A stretch of 64,000 bases of DNA from positions 806,001-870,000 of the forward strand of contig NZ_CP011853.1 in the NCBI RefSeq assembly GCF_001305675.1, written 5' to 3'. The notes under the pieces were generated by a model. The model did not search any database. It was not told the origin of the DNA and worked only from the letters and a program-made list of their open reading frames with translations. Below are positions 7,029 through 16,294 of the stretch, one piece after another. A program made the position numbers and the translations under genes. The DNA comes from Gordonia phthalatica (GTDB lineage: Bacteria > Actinomycetota > Actinomycetes > Mycobacteriales > Mycobacteriaceae). The first letter of the stretch is position 1. Each line of letters starts with the position of its first letter.

Positions 7029-8759
7029 TTGCGTACTGAGACACGCGCGGAACTCCACCGTTTCGCGGACTGGGTGGATCGCCGGCTGAAGGTCGCCTAT
7101 TTCGGCGGCCGACTGGTCGACGGCGGCAGTGAACGTCTCGCCTCGGAGTGGCGCGACATGGACGTGGCTCTGCGCCGCGGGATCGTCGCCCGGGCGTTGA
7201 TGCTCGGCGGCACGATCGTCGGCGGCGCCAAGATCCTGATCAGCATCGAGACCTTCGTCGCGGTGATGCTCGCGTTCAGCGGGGGCGAGCTCACCCTCCA
7301 CGCGGGCAACGGCGACCCCGGCATGATCGCGGTGATCCTCTCGACCATCGTCGGTCTGGTGGTCAGCATCGTCATCTCGCTGCTGTTCCTGCGGCCGCAG
7401 ATGGACTGGTTCGTGACCGGCGACGTCGCCGACGACGAACGCCGCCGCAAGATCCAAGTGATACCGATGCGGGTGGCGCAGGCCGACGTCTGCGGCTGGC
7501 TCGCCGCCTACGTCGTGTACGTGATCCTCTCCGGAGCGGCCCAGACCTTTCTGCTGGCGATGCTCGTCGCCTTCCTGTTCGCCGCCGTCACCTCCGCGTG
7601 CCTGAACTACATGTTCATCGAGAGCGCCGTCCGGCCGCTGGTGGTCCTGGCGCTCGGCGGCCGTGCGATGGCCGACGTGATGCACGGCGTCCGCGAACGG
7701 ATGCTCGTGATCTGGGTGGTGTCGTCGGCGGTGCCGATGCTCGGCATGCTCTCGATCATCGTCGGCCGCGCCATGAACATCGTGCCGGGCGTGCTCGACG
7801 ACCACTTCGACTGGCCGATCGCCTTCCTCGCGTTCATCGCGCTGGCCTCCGGCGGCCGCGTGGTGGGGCTGGTGGGCCGTGCGTTCCGTGATCCGCTCAC
7901 CGAGATGACCGAGGTCGTCAAAGCTGCCGGCGAGGGCGACCTGACCCGCCGCGTCGCGGTGTACGACTCGTCGGAGATCGGTGTCCTGCAGGACGGTTTC
8001 AACAGCATGCTCGAGGGTCTGGAGGAACGCGACCGCATGCGCGAGATCTTCTCCCGTCACGTCGGCGTCGGCGTCGCCGACCTGGCCCTGGAGCACGGCG
8101 GGGAACTCGTCGGAGCCAACTCCGACGTGGCCGTCATCTTCGTCGACATCACCGGTTCGACGTCGTTCGCGGCGCACCGCGACCCGCGGGAGACGGCGGT
8201 GGTCCTGAACGCCTTCTTCTCGATCGTCGCCGAGGTGGTGGAGCAGCACGGCGGCTTCATCAACAAGTTCGAGGGCGACGCCGCACTGATGATCTTCGGT
8301 GCGCCCGCACCCCTGGACAACGCAGCCCAGTCCGCGTTGGCCGCGGCCCGAGCCCTGGGCGAGGCGCTCGGCGAGAAGCTGCCCCTGGAGTGGGGGATGG
8401 GCGTCTCGTACGGGCAGGTCTTCGCAGGCAACATCGGTGCACGGACCCGCTACGAGTACACCGTCATCGGTGATCCGGTCAACGAGAGCGCCCGCCTGTC
8501 CGACCGGGCCAAGGAGGGGCACTCGCCGATCCTCGCCAGCGGGCAGACGGTCGACGCGGCTGATGCCGATGAGACGGCGCGGTGGCGTCGCGTCGACCGG
8601 ATCACCCTCCGCGGACGGCCGGAGGCCACCGAGGTCTTCGCGCCGCGCGAACTCCTGGTCCCGGCCCAGCCGCCGTCGCTGGGTAGTGTGCTCTCCGAAC
8701 TGGTGAAGTTCGGCAAGCCACGAGAGCGGACCGCGCGGTCCGCACCGAAGGAGCACTGA
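7029..8759 (+). CDS. Membrane class III adenylate/guanylate cyclase with HAMP domain
   Basis: 576 residues from TTG 7029. Architecture: about six N-terminal membrane segments (residues 45-290), a HAMP linker (PLTEMTEVVKAAGEGDLTRR, about 300-340), then a C-terminal catalytic domain that makes cyclic nucleotide from ATP or GTP in the cytosol. The catalytic set is complete. Metal-binding Asp are in VIFVDITGST (about residue 373) and FEGDA. The substrate-specifying Lys is in NKFEGD and its Asp partner in YTVIGDPVN. The transition-state Asn and Arg are in NESARL. This matches the M. tuberculosis Rv1318c-Rv1320c and Rv3645 type, where the Lys/Asp pair indicates ATP. The gene for a short-chain dehydrogenase follows 2 nt later, suggesting one transcript. 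Confidence 0.93.
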   Translation: MRTETRAELHRFADWVDRRLKVAYFGGRLVDGGSERLASEWRDMDVALRRGIVARALMLGGTIVGGAKILISIETFVAVMLAFSGGELTLHAGNGDPGMIAVILSTIVGLVVSIVISLLFLRPQMDWFVTGDVADDERRRKIQVIPMRVAQADVCGWLAAYVVYVILSGAAQTFLLAMLVAFLFAAVTSACLNYMFIESAVRPLVVLALGGRAMADVMHGVRERMLVIWVVSSAVPMLGMLSIIVGRAMNIVPGVLDDHFDWPIAFLAFIALASGGRVVGLVGRAFRDPLTEMTEVVKAAGEGDLTRRVAVYDSSEIGVLQDGFNSMLEGLEERDRMREIFSRHVGVGVADLALEHGGELVGANSDVAVIFVDITGSTSFAAHRDPRETAVVLNAFFSIVAEVVEQHGGFINKFEGDAALMIFGAPAPLDNAAQSALAAARALGEALGEKLPLEWGMGVSYGQVFAGNIGARTRYEYTVIGDPVNESARLSDRAKEGHSPILASGQTVDAADADETARWRRVDRITLRGRPEATEVFAPRELLVPAQPPSLGSVLSELVKFGKPRERTARSAPKEH

Positions 8760-8761
8760 CG

Positions 8762-9637
8762 ATGAGTGGATGGTCGCCCGACCGCATTCCCGACCAGCAC
8801 GGTCGCCGGTTCGTGATCACCGGTGCCAACAGCGGCCTCGGCGCCGAGACGGCCGCCGTCCTCGCCGCGCGCGGTGCCCGGGTGACCCTCGCGTGCCGGA
8901 ACCTCGAGAAGGCGGCCGTCGTCGCCGATCGGATCGGTTCGGCCGCCACCGTCGCCCACCTGGATCTGGCGGACCTCTCTTCGGTCCGCGAGTTCGCCGG
9001 CACCGTCGACGCCGTGGACGTCCTCATCAACAACGCCGGCGTGATGGCGCTGCCGTTGCGGCGGACCGCCGACGGCTTCGAGATGCAGATGGGCACCAAC
9101 CATCTCGGGCACTTCGCGCTCACCGGGCTGCTGCTGCCGAAGCTGACCGAGCGGGTGGTGACGCTCTCGTCGCTGGCGCACCTGGGTGGCAGCGTCCGCG
9201 TCGACGACCTGAACTGGGAACGGCGACGCTACAACCGGTGGGCCGCCTACGGGGACTCGAAGCTCGCCAACCTGGTCTTCGCGCAAGAGTTGGCGCGTCG
9301 GATCACGGCCGCCGGTTCGAGCCTGCGGTCGGTCGTCGCCCACCCCGGCTACGCCGCGACCGAACTGATGGGTCACTCGGAGACGCCGGTCGACTATCTG
9401 ATGAAGGCCGGTGCGCTGCTTCGCGTCGGGCAGCCCGCCGACCAGGGGGCGCTGCCGTCGCTGTACGCCGCGACCGCGGACGTTCCCAACGGCAGTTACT
9501 GGGGACCGAGCCTGGTGCTGCGCGGCGGGCCGTCTCCGGCGCGCTACCGCTCGATCGTCGACGACCAGTCGGTCCGCGACAAGCTGTGGGCGGTGTCGGA
9601 GAAGCTGACCGGCGTCACCGTCGACGTGCCCGCCTGA
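8762..9637 (+). CDS. Short-chain dehydrogenase/reductase
   Basis: 291 residues. NAD(P)-dependent oxidoreductase of the retinol-dehydrogenase-like SDR group. The cofactor motif TGANSGLG is at about residues 20-27, NNAG near 91, and the catalytic YxxxK (YGDSK) near 161. A serine precedes it in LSSLAHLG. The start ATG lies 2 nt after the cyclase stop and has a GAAGGAG Shine-Dalgarno sequence inside the cyclase 3' end, so the two genes are likely co-translated. The substrate is unknown. Confidence 0.9.
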   Translation: MSGWSPDRIPDQHGRRFVITGANSGLGAETAAVLAARGARVTLACRNLEKAAVVADRIGSAATVAHLDLADLSSVREFAGTVDAVDVLINNAGVMALPLRRTADGFEMQMGTNHLGHFALTGLLLPKLTERVVTLSSLAHLGGSVRVDDLNWERRRYNRWAAYGDSKLANLVFAQELARRITAAGSSLRSVVAHPGYAATELMGHSETPVDYLMKAGALLRVGQPADQGALPSLYAATADVPNGSYWGPSLVLRGGPSPARYRSIVDDQSVRDKLWAVSEKLTGVTVDVPA

Positions 9638-9665
9638 CAAGTTGACTGATTTCCGGTGATCAGAA

Positions 9666-9810
9666 GGTTGACGTCGGCAGTTCGCCGGACGACGCGGCCT
9701 TCCCCGCACCACTTGTCGGCGAGTCGCACCACTTGTGTTTCTCGCACTCGGTCGCGACTGAGTGCGGGAAACACAAGTGGTGCCACTGGTCGACAGATGG
9801 TGCCGCAACC
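9666..9810. repeat. Palindromic intergenic repeat, copy A
   Basis: A non-coding element bounded by GGTTG (9666-9670) and CAACC (9806-9810). The core at 9726-9783 is a near-perfect hairpin: about 26-bp arms beginning GCACCACTTGTGTTT, with a short loop. An additional CACCACTT half-copy lies at 9707-9714. A second copy, inverted, is at 54512-54623. The structure (terminal inverted repeats, strong fold, no ORF) is REP- or MITE-like. It may also end transcription between the convergent SDR and AlkB genes. Confidence 0.85.
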
Positions 9811-9835
9811 TCTCTCCTGCAGGACTCAGGGATAG

Positions 9836-10468
9836 TCACCGAACTCCGTGCGGCCGGAACTGGATGCTGATCCGCGGGCCCGCGCCCGGCGACTTCGGCA
9901 CGGCGTGATCCCACGTTCGCTGGCAGCTCCCGCCCATGACCAGCAGGTCGCCCGAGCCGAGCACGAACTTGCGCGACGGACCGCCGCCGCGCGGACGCAG
10001 CAGCAGGGTGCGCGGCGAGCCGAGCGACACGATCCCGATCAGGGTGTCGCAGTCCCGGCCGCGACCGATCCGGTCGCCGTGCCAGGCGACGCTGTCGGCG
10101 CCGTCGCGGTACAGTGCCAGCCCCGACGTGGCGAAACCTTCGGGCAGGTCGGCTCGATAATGACTGCTCAGCGCGTCGCGCGCGACGCCGATCAGCGGGT
10201 GCGGCAGCGGGGCGTTCTGGTCGTAGAACGAGAGCAGACGGGGGACGTCGAGCATCCGCTCGTACATCTGTCGGCGCTCGGCACGCCACGGGACGTCGGC
10301 GCGGAGAGCGTCGAACAGTGGGAGTGAGCCGGTGATCCAGCCGGGGCGGACGTCGACCCACGCGCCATCGGTCAGCTCGTGCCGGACGACACCCGAGCGC
10401 AGCGGCGCGAGAGCGGGCGCGTCGGTGGACACGGCGTCGAACAGCGATGCCTGCACCCCGGTGGTCAT
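9836..10468 (-). CDS. alkB: AlkB-like 2-oxoglutarate/Fe(II) dioxygenase
   Basis: 210 residues. Family members repair alkylated bases (1-methyladenine, 3-methylcytosine) by oxidative demethylation in the cytosol. The iron ligands are visible as HxD in WHGDRIG (about residues 129-131) and a later His in TWDHAVPK. The 2-oxoglutarate-binding Arg cluster is in GPRISIQFRP. Length and the FYDQNAPLPHPL substrate-lid region fit the actinobacterial AlkB group. It starts at ATG 10468 and is convergent with the SDR gene across repeat copy A. Specific repair activity is inferred from the family. Confidence 0.88.
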   Translation of the reverse strand: MTTGVQASLFDAVSTDAPALAPLRSGVVRHELTDGAWVDVRPGWITGSLPLFDALRADVPWRAERRQMYERMLDVPRLLSFYDQNAPLPHPLIGVARDALSSHYRADLPEGFATSGLALYRDGADSVAWHGDRIGRGRDCDTLIGIVSLGSPRTLLLRPRGGGPSRKFVLGSGDLLVMGGSCQRTWDHAVPKSPGAGPRISIQFRPHGVR

Positions 10469-10579
10469 GCTCCGAGAATACCGGATGATCGAACGTGTGT
10501 TCTAGAGTTTGGACGCCGGCTAACTATGTCGCTCGTTCAGACGACATCCCGGGTGACGGACAACACCTGGGAGGAGACC

Positions 10580-11020
10580 GTGAAACTCACTCGAATCGCA
10601 GCGACCGTCGCGGGCGTCGGAGCGCTCGCCGCCGTCGGAGTGCCCGGCGCCGCGGAGGCACGGCCGGTCTCGTCGCAGTACGTCGCGCAGCACTGCATCG
10701 GACTGAGTCCGAACGTCGTCGACATCCCGTACAACGGCGGCGTCCGGGTAGACCAGGACGGTCCCGGAAAGTTCGCCGCGTTCTGGGGTAGTGCCAGCCT
10801 CTTCGGCTACACCACGGACGGCACCCTGAACTGGCACAACCTCCGCACCGGCCAGAAGGGGCGGGTGCCGGTGACGATCGCGCACAATCTGAGCGGCAAC
10901 TCGTACGTCGCTGAGGTCGACTCCGGTGCCGGTCCGGTGCGGATCACGACGACCGGCCTCAACCGCGGCCTCCTCACGTTCGGTGCACCGCGCTGTAGCG
11001 GCGTCGCGAACATCCGCTGA
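10580..11020 (+). CDS. Small secreted protein, unknown function
   Basis: 146 residues from GTG 10580. The start has a GGGAGGAG Shine-Dalgarno sequence 3-5 nt upstream, while longer in-frame starts have none. It has a typical Sec signal peptide: the basic VKLTR n-region, an AATVAGVGALAAVGV core, and probable cleavage after AEA near residue 29. The mature part of about 115 residues has two cysteines (QHC near the N-terminus and PRC near the C-terminus) that could form a disulfide. It appears rich in beta-strand (GRVPVTIAHNLSGNSYVAEV). I do not recognise a family. It is probably monocistronic. Confidence 0.75.
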   Translation: MKLTRIAATVAGVGALAAVGVPGAAEARPVSSQYVAQHCIGLSPNVVDIPYNGGVRVDQDGPGKFAAFWGSASLFGYTTDGTLNWHNLRTGQKGRVPVTIAHNLSGNSYVAEVDSGAGPVRITTTGLNRGLLTFGAPRCSGVANIR

Positions 11021-11053
11021 CGACCGCCGGGCGGCGTGTGCGAATCTGGATGC

Positions 11054-12211
11054 ATGCCACTCGTCGATCGCATGCGCCCGTTCACGTCCACCATCTTCGC
11101 GGAGATGTCGGCGCTGGCCGTGAAGCACGACGCGATCAATCTCGGTCAGGGTTTCCCGGACACCGACGGTCCCGCGTCGATGCTCGCTGCGGCCGTCGAT
11201 GCGATCAACAGCGGCGACAACCAGTACCCGCCGGGCATCGGAATCCCCGAGCTGCGGCACGCGGTCGCCGAGCACGAGCGCGAGCAGTACGGCATCGACC
11301 TGGACCCGGACACCCAGGTCCTGGTGACCGTCGGCGCCACCGAGGCCATCTCGGGAGCTCTGCTCGGGCTGGTGGAGCCGGGCCGCGAAGTGGTGATGAT
11401 CGAGCCGTACTACGACGCGTACGCCGCCTGCATCGCGCTCGCGGGAGGTGTTCGCAAGACGGTGCCGCTGGTGCCCGACGGCGACGGCTTCGTCTTGGAC
11501 CGTGACGCCCTCGCGGCAGCATTCGGCCCGAACACCGCGGCGGTGCTGATCAATTCGCCGCACAATCCCACCGGGACGGTCCTGGGCGACGACGACCTCG
11601 CCGAGGTCGCTCGCCTCGCCGCCGAGCACGACGTCGTCGTGATCACCGACGAGGTGTACGAGCACCTGCTCTTCGACGGCCGCACCCAGCACTCGATCGC
11701 CACCCTGCCCGGCATGGCCGAGCGCACGCTCCGGATCTCCAGCGCCGCCAAGACCTTCAGCTGCACCGGCTGGAAGGTCGGGTGGGTCACCGGCCCCGCC
11801 GAGCTCGTCGCCGCGGCCCGTGCCGCCAAGCAGTTCCTCTCGTACGTGGGCAGCGGCCCGTTCCAGCCGGCTGTCGCGCACGCCCTGCGGAACGAGATGG
11901 AGTGGGTGCGGGGCAACGCCCAGCAACTCGAACGCAAGCGCACGGTGCTGTCCGACGCCCTGCGCTCGGCGGGCTTCGGCGTCCACCGCAGCGAGGCCGG
12001 CTACTTCGTCTGCGCGGATCCGCGTCCGCTCGGCTACATCGACGGTGCCGCCTTCTGCCGCGAGCTCCCGGAGAAGGTCGGCGTTGCCGCGGTCCCCGTC
12101 AGGGCCTTCGTCGACGACACCGCGACCTGGGGCCATCTGGTCCGCTTCGCGTTCTGCAAACGCGACGAGGTGATCGCCGAGGCCGCGGAGCGGTTGCGTC
12201 GGCTGGGCTGA
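11054..12211 (+). CDS. dapC: PLP-dependent aminotransferase, DapC type
   Basis: 385 residues. Fold-type I aminotransferase orthologous by sequence and position to M. tuberculosis Rv0858c (annotated N-succinyldiaminopimelate aminotransferase, lysine/peptidoglycan pathway). Key blocks: LGQGFPDTDGP near the N-terminus, the PHNPTG motif (about residue 160), DEVYEHL, and the Schiff-base lysine in SSAAKTFSCTGWK (about residue 237). ATG 11054 gives an N-terminus (MRPFTSTIFAEMSALA region) that aligns with the mycobacterial protein. A GAATCT hexamer lies 6 nt before it. The GTG at 11036 is less likely. Related kynurenine and methionine aminotransferases share these motifs, so the substrate is less certain than the family. 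Confidence 0.85.
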   Translation: MPLVDRMRPFTSTIFAEMSALAVKHDAINLGQGFPDTDGPASMLAAAVDAINSGDNQYPPGIGIPELRHAVAEHEREQYGIDLDPDTQVLVTVGATEAISGALLGLVEPGREVVMIEPYYDAYAACIALAGGVRKTVPLVPDGDGFVLDRDALAAAFGPNTAAVLINSPHNPTGTVLGDDDLAEVARLAAEHDVVVITDEVYEHLLFDGRTQHSIATLPGMAERTLRISSAAKTFSCTGWKVGWVTGPAELVAAARAAKQFLSYVGSGPFQPAVAHALRNEMEWVRGNAQQLERKRTVLSDALRSAGFGVHRSEAGYFVCADPRPLGYIDGAAFCRELPEKVGVAAVPVRAFVDDTATWGHLVRFAFCKRDEVIAEAAERLRRLG

Positions 12212-12242
12212 GCGAATCCCTCGACCCGACCAGCGTGGGGCG

Positions 12243-13895
12243 CTACGGCAGCTCGGGGCCCACGATGTCGTCGGCGTCGACGATCCGGTAGGCGTAGCCC
12301 TGCTCGGCGAGGAAGCGCTGACGGTGGGCGGCGTAGTCAGCGTCCAGGCTGTCGCGGGAGACCACGGAGTAGAAGTGCGCCTGGCCGCCGTCGGCCTTCG
12401 GGCGCAGCAGACGGCCGAGGCGCTGGGCCTCCTCCTGCCGGGATCCGAAGGTGCCGGACACCTGCACGGCGACGGACGCCTCGGGCAGGTCGATGGAGAA
12501 GTTGGCGACCTTCGACACCACGAGGGTCTGCAGTTCTCCGCGACGGAAGGCGTCGAAGAGCTTCTCGCGCTCCGCATTCCGCGTCGATCCCTGGATGACG
12601 GGCGCGTCGAGCTCGCGGCCCAGCTCCTCGAGCTGGTCGATGTAGGCGCCGATGATGAGCGTCTGCGACCCCTGATGCCGCTCCAGGATGGAGCGCACCA
12701 CGCGGACCTTGGAATGGGCCGTCGAGCAGAGCTTGTACTTCAGCTCCGGCTCGGCGACGGCGTACTGCAGGCGTTCCTCGTCGGTCATCGTCACGCGGAC
12801 CTCGATGCACTCCGCGGGAGCGATCCAGCCCTGCGCCTCGATGTCCTTCCATGGGGCGTCGTACCGCTTAGGGCCGATCAGGCTGAAGACGTCGCCCTCG
12901 CGGCCGTCCTCGCGGACCAGGGTGGCGGTGAGGCCGAGGCGTCGGCGCGACTGCAGGTCGGCGGTCATCCGGAAGACCGGGGCGGGCAGCAGATGCACCT
13001 CGTCGTAGATGATGAGGCCCCAGTCGCGGGAGTCGAAGAGGTCGAGGTTCTTGTAGACGCCCTTCGACTTGCGGGTCATCACCTGATAGGTGGCGATGGT
13101 GACCGGGCGGATCTCCTTGCGCTCACCGGAGTACTCGCCGATCTCCTCCTCGGTGAGGGTGGTGCGCGCGATCAGCTCGCGCTTCCACTGACGCCCGGCG
13201 ACCGTGTTGGTGACCAGGATCAGCGTGGTGGCGGCGGCCTTGGCCATCGCGGCCGCACCGACCATCGTCTTCCCCGCACCGCACGGCAGCACGACGACGC
13301 CGGACCCGCCCGCCCAGAACGAGTCGGCCGCGAGCTCCTGGTAGTCGCGCAGCTCCCAGTCGTCCTGCTCCAGCGCGATCGGATGCGCCTCGCCGTCGAC
13401 GTACCCGGCGAGATCCTCGGCGGGCCAGCCCACCTTCAGCAGGATCTGCTTCAGGCGACCGCGCTCGGACGGATGCACGACCACCGTGTCGTCGTCGATC
13501 CGCGCACCCAGCATCGGCGCGACCTTCTTGTGCCGGAGGATCTCCTCGAGCACGGCGCGGTCCAGACTCACCAGGGTGAGGCCGTGCGCGGGGCTCTTGA
13601 CCAGTTGCAGCCGGCCGAAGCGGCCCATGGTGTCGACGATGTCCACCAGCAGCGGCTGCGGCACCGGGAACCGGGAGTGGGTGACCAGGGCGTCCACCAC
13701 CTGCTCGGCGTCGTGCCCGGCGGCGCGCGCGTTCCACAGGGCCAGCGGCGTGACTCGATAGGTGTGGACGTGCTCGGGCGCGCGTTCCAGTTCGGCGAAC
13801 GGCGCGATGGCCGCGCGGGCGGCGGCCGCCCCCGGATGGTCCACCTCCAGCAGGAGGGTCTTGTCCGATTGCACGATGAGCGGTCCGTCAGTCAC
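12243..13895 (-). CDS. Bacterial XPB-type DNA helicase
   Basis: 550 residues. SF2 ATP-dependent 3'-5' helicase orthologous to Rv0861c (Ercc3/XPB). It has an N-terminal XPB domain, then Walker A PCGAGKT (about residue 203), DEVH box (about 298), and TATLVREDG, which includes the RED motif of XPB. Motif VI is AQRLGRLLRP near the C-terminus. The GTG start follows GACAAT by 6 nt (leaderless pattern). It lies downstream of, and co-directional with, the larger XPB-associated gene, with a 62-nt gap. A role in DNA repair or transcription-coupled processes is proposed for the family. The biological role in bacteria is poorly defined. Confidence 0.93.
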   Translation of the reverse strand: MTDGPLIVQSDKTLLLEVDHPGAAAARAAIAPFAELERAPEHVHTYRVTPLALWNARAAGHDAEQVVDALVTHSRFPVPQPLLVDIVDTMGRFGRLQLVKSPAHGLTLVSLDRAVLEEILRHKKVAPMLGARIDDDTVVVHPSERGRLKQILLKVGWPAEDLAGYVDGEAHPIALEQDDWELRDYQELAADSFWAGGSGVVVLPCGAGKTMVGAAAMAKAAATTLILVTNTVAGRQWKRELIARTTLTEEEIGEYSGERKEIRPVTIATYQVMTRKSKGVYKNLDLFDSRDWGLIIYDEVHLLPAPVFRMTADLQSRRRLGLTATLVREDGREGDVFSLIGPKRYDAPWKDIEAQGWIAPAECIEVRVTMTDEERLQYAVAEPELKYKLCSTAHSKVRVVRSILERHQGSQTLIIGAYIDQLEELGRELDAPVIQGSTRNAEREKLFDAFRRGELQTLVVSKVANFSIDLPEASVAVQVSGTFGSRQEEAQRLGRLLRPKADGGQAHFYSVVSRDSLDADYAAHRQRFLAEQGYAYRIVDADDIVGPELP

Positions 13896-13957
13896 CCGTC
13901 CATTGTCCAGGTCGGACGCGGTCGCGGCCAGTCAGCCCCGGCCGGAAGGCCCGCAGG

Positions 13958-16294
13958 TCACAGCACTTCGACGCGGGTGATGCGGTGGAGGGGGAAGTGG
14001 AGGCCCTCCACGCCGCCGTCCTCGTCGGCCACCAGCTGTCCGGCCGCCAGTGAACGCGCGTGCAGCACATGGCGGCTGGCCGAGCCCTGCGCGTCCACGT
14101 AGCCGATCCGCAGTCGTCGACCGGTTCGCAGCGCGAGCTGGATGAGCGCGGAGACGGTCTCGCCCGCGGCACCCGAGGCGGTCGCCGAGACCGGCCCGGC
14201 CGCGCGGTCGGCGGTCCGCATCCGTGAGACCACCGCGTGCGCCTGCCCGGGGCCGATGCCCGAGCGACGCGGTGTGGGACCGGCCCCGTGCGTGCGCGTC
14301 GGGACGCGGACGCCGCGACTGCGCAGGTCGATCAGAGCGCCCGACGAGTCCTCGCCTGCCGGCGCGAAACCCGCCTCGCGAAGGCGGTCCACCACTTCGC
14401 GGAACGGTGCGACGGAGACCGCGACCGTCGGTGCCAGCGCACGGAGGGAGAGGTCGGCGGCGGCCTCGCTCTGCAGCACCTCGGTCAGGGTCGCGGTGTC
14501 GTCGCACCGGATGAACGACGCGGCGACGCCCACGCGCAGGCGGCCGTGCCGTCGAGCGACGTCCTCGATCAGATAGGTCAGAGACTGGGGGACCGGCGTG
14601 TGCGAGTGCTCGGCGAGGAAGGCGCCGATCTCGGTGCTGCTCCGGCCGGTGTCGAGGGCGCGCCGCACGCTGTCCTCGGTGACGCGGTACATCGACGCGG
14701 CACCGCCGGACTCCAGGTCGGCCAGCAGCCGCAGCCGGTCGGCGGTGTCGGGCTGCAGGGGGCCGGGGACCATGACGGTGAGGTCGGCCTGCACCAGGAA
14801 GTAGTCGATCAGCTCCGGGAGGGCGGCCTCCATCGCTGCGAGGACGTCGGTCGGCGCCTCATCGTCGACGGGTGCGGCCAACAGCGCGCGGCCGGCGGTC
14901 GTGAGCGAACCGTGCGCCACGAGTCCGAGCTCGGTGGCCTCCCGGAGGGTCTCGGCCACCGTGTGCCGGGTCATGCGCCGCAACTGCCGCGGATGCCGCC
15001 AGCCGAGGGCCGCCACCAGGGCGTCGACCGATACCGGGTGCGCGGGTTCGGCGTCGAGCAGCGGGCTCAGGACGGCGCGGCGGGAGGCCGCGGCGGTCGC
15101 GTCGTAGAGCTCGGACGACAACGCCGCCAGGGTGTTGCCGTCGCGGTCGGTGCCGCCGATCTGCCAGGGGCGGCGGGGCAGCTGCAGCCAGGCGCGCGCC
15201 ATGCCCAGCCAGCGCTGTTCCGTGGGGTGGTGCGCCCACGCGTCGACGGCGGTGGTGGGAGCGAAGACATCGTCGGCGGTGTAGTCGAGGTCCGAGAGGT
15301 CGGGGACGCCGCCGTCGAGCAGCCGTTGCCGCGCGAGGAGTTCGACGAGCAGTCCGACGCGGGGCACCGACAGCGCGGTGGTCTTCGCGAGCCGACGGAG
15401 CTCGCGGATGCCGAGGCCACCGGAGCGCAGCAGGGCGGCGGGCGCGGCGCCGAGCGCCTCGATCAGGTCGCCGGCGTGCCGGAGCAGTTCCAGCGCTTCA
15501 CCGGCGCCCGCGGCGTCGACGGTGTCGGCGTCGAACCGCCCGGGGACGTCCGGATCGGTGAGGGCAGGCGGTCGTAGGGAGGCGGTGAGCAGCGGCGGCT
15601 GGTCGCGGAGGATCTGACCCACCTGCGGCGGCAGCTCGACGGTCTGCTCGTCGACCCGCGCCAGCAAGCCGAGAGAGATGAGAGTGGGCACCGGGGCCGA
15701 CGGGTCGGCGTCCGGTGCGGCGTCGCGGCTGCGGCCGAGGGCGGGCCCTTGGGCGAGCGTCGCGAGCAGTTCACGGGGACGATCGCCTGCGCCGTCGACG
15801 CGGGCGCGGATCTCATCGGGTGTCAGGGAGGCCATCGGACCGAGCAGGTGGTTGGCGCGCCAGGGGAGCGCGGTGGGCAGGTGCGCGCCGCCCAACCAGT
15901 GCGTGTGCCTGCCGCGTTTGAGCGGTCCGGTGCCCCACAGGAGGCCCGCGGCGACGAGCGCGTCGAGGCGGGCGTCGACGTCCGCGCGGAGGGCGCGCTT
16001 GCCGAGGCGGGCGACCACCTCGTCGCGACCGATGGGACCGAGCAGTTCCTTGCGTTCACCGATCTCGGCGGCGGCATCGAGGAAGGTCTCGAGTACGGCG
16101 ACGGAGAGCAGATCGAGGTTCTCGCCCGCCAGGGAGATCGACGCCGCGGACAGTGCACGAGCTGCGAGGACACCGGTGCCGCGGGGAGGAGGAGACGCGA
16201 GATCGGGCCGGGCGATCAGCAGGTCCGCGAGGGCGTCGTCGGACCGCGTGCTCAGGTCGTCGGCCAGACCGCGCAGCGGCAGGTCTGGGCTCAT
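13958..16294 (-). CDS. XPB-associated helicase C-terminal-domain-like protein (Rv0862c type)
   Basis: 778 residues. Orthologous in position and sequence character to Rv0862c, always found next to the actinobacterial XPB gene. It lacks a Walker A motif. It is mostly alpha-helical with several winged-helix-like stretches, for example around LGIRELRRLAKTTALSVPRV and the C-terminal WYL-like ending (RRLRIGYVDAQGSASRH). The ATG at 16294 (MSPDLPLRGL) is preceded by TAAAGT with 7 nt spacing. I prefer it over the in-frame upstream start at 16369. It is probably transcribed together with the XPB gene. Its function is unknown, with a partner or regulator of XPB inferred from constant linkage. Confidence 0.85.
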   Translation of the reverse strand: MSPDLPLRGLADDLSTRSDDALADLLIARPDLASPPPRGTGVLAARALSAASISLAGENLDLLSVAVLETFLDAAAEIGERKELLGPIGRDEVVARLGKRALRADVDARLDALVAAGLLWGTGPLKRGRHTHWLGGAHLPTALPWRANHLLGPMASLTPDEIRARVDGAGDRPRELLATLAQGPALGRSRDAAPDADPSAPVPTLISLGLLARVDEQTVELPPQVGQILRDQPPLLTASLRPPALTDPDVPGRFDADTVDAAGAGEALELLRHAGDLIEALGAAPAALLRSGGLGIRELRRLAKTTALSVPRVGLLVELLARQRLLDGGVPDLSDLDYTADDVFAPTTAVDAWAHHPTEQRWLGMARAWLQLPRRPWQIGGTDRDGNTLAALSSELYDATAAASRRAVLSPLLDAEPAHPVSVDALVAALGWRHPRQLRRMTRHTVAETLREATELGLVAHGSLTTAGRALLAAPVDDEAPTDVLAAMEAALPELIDYFLVQADLTVMVPGPLQPDTADRLRLLADLESGGAASMYRVTEDSVRRALDTGRSSTEIGAFLAEHSHTPVPQSLTYLIEDVARRHGRLRVGVAASFIRCDDTATLTEVLQSEAAADLSLRALAPTVAVSVAPFREVVDRLREAGFAPAGEDSSGALIDLRSRGVRVPTRTHGAGPTPRRSGIGPGQAHAVVSRMRTADRAAGPVSATASGAAGETVSALIQLALRTGRRLRIGYVDAQGSASRHVLHARSLAAGQLVADEDGGVEGLHFPLHRITRVEVL

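Noticed and set aside
6717..8756. 679-residue minus-strand frame opposite the cyclase
   Set aside because: Antisense shadow of a high-GC gene. The cyclase on the plus strand has complete catalytic motifs.
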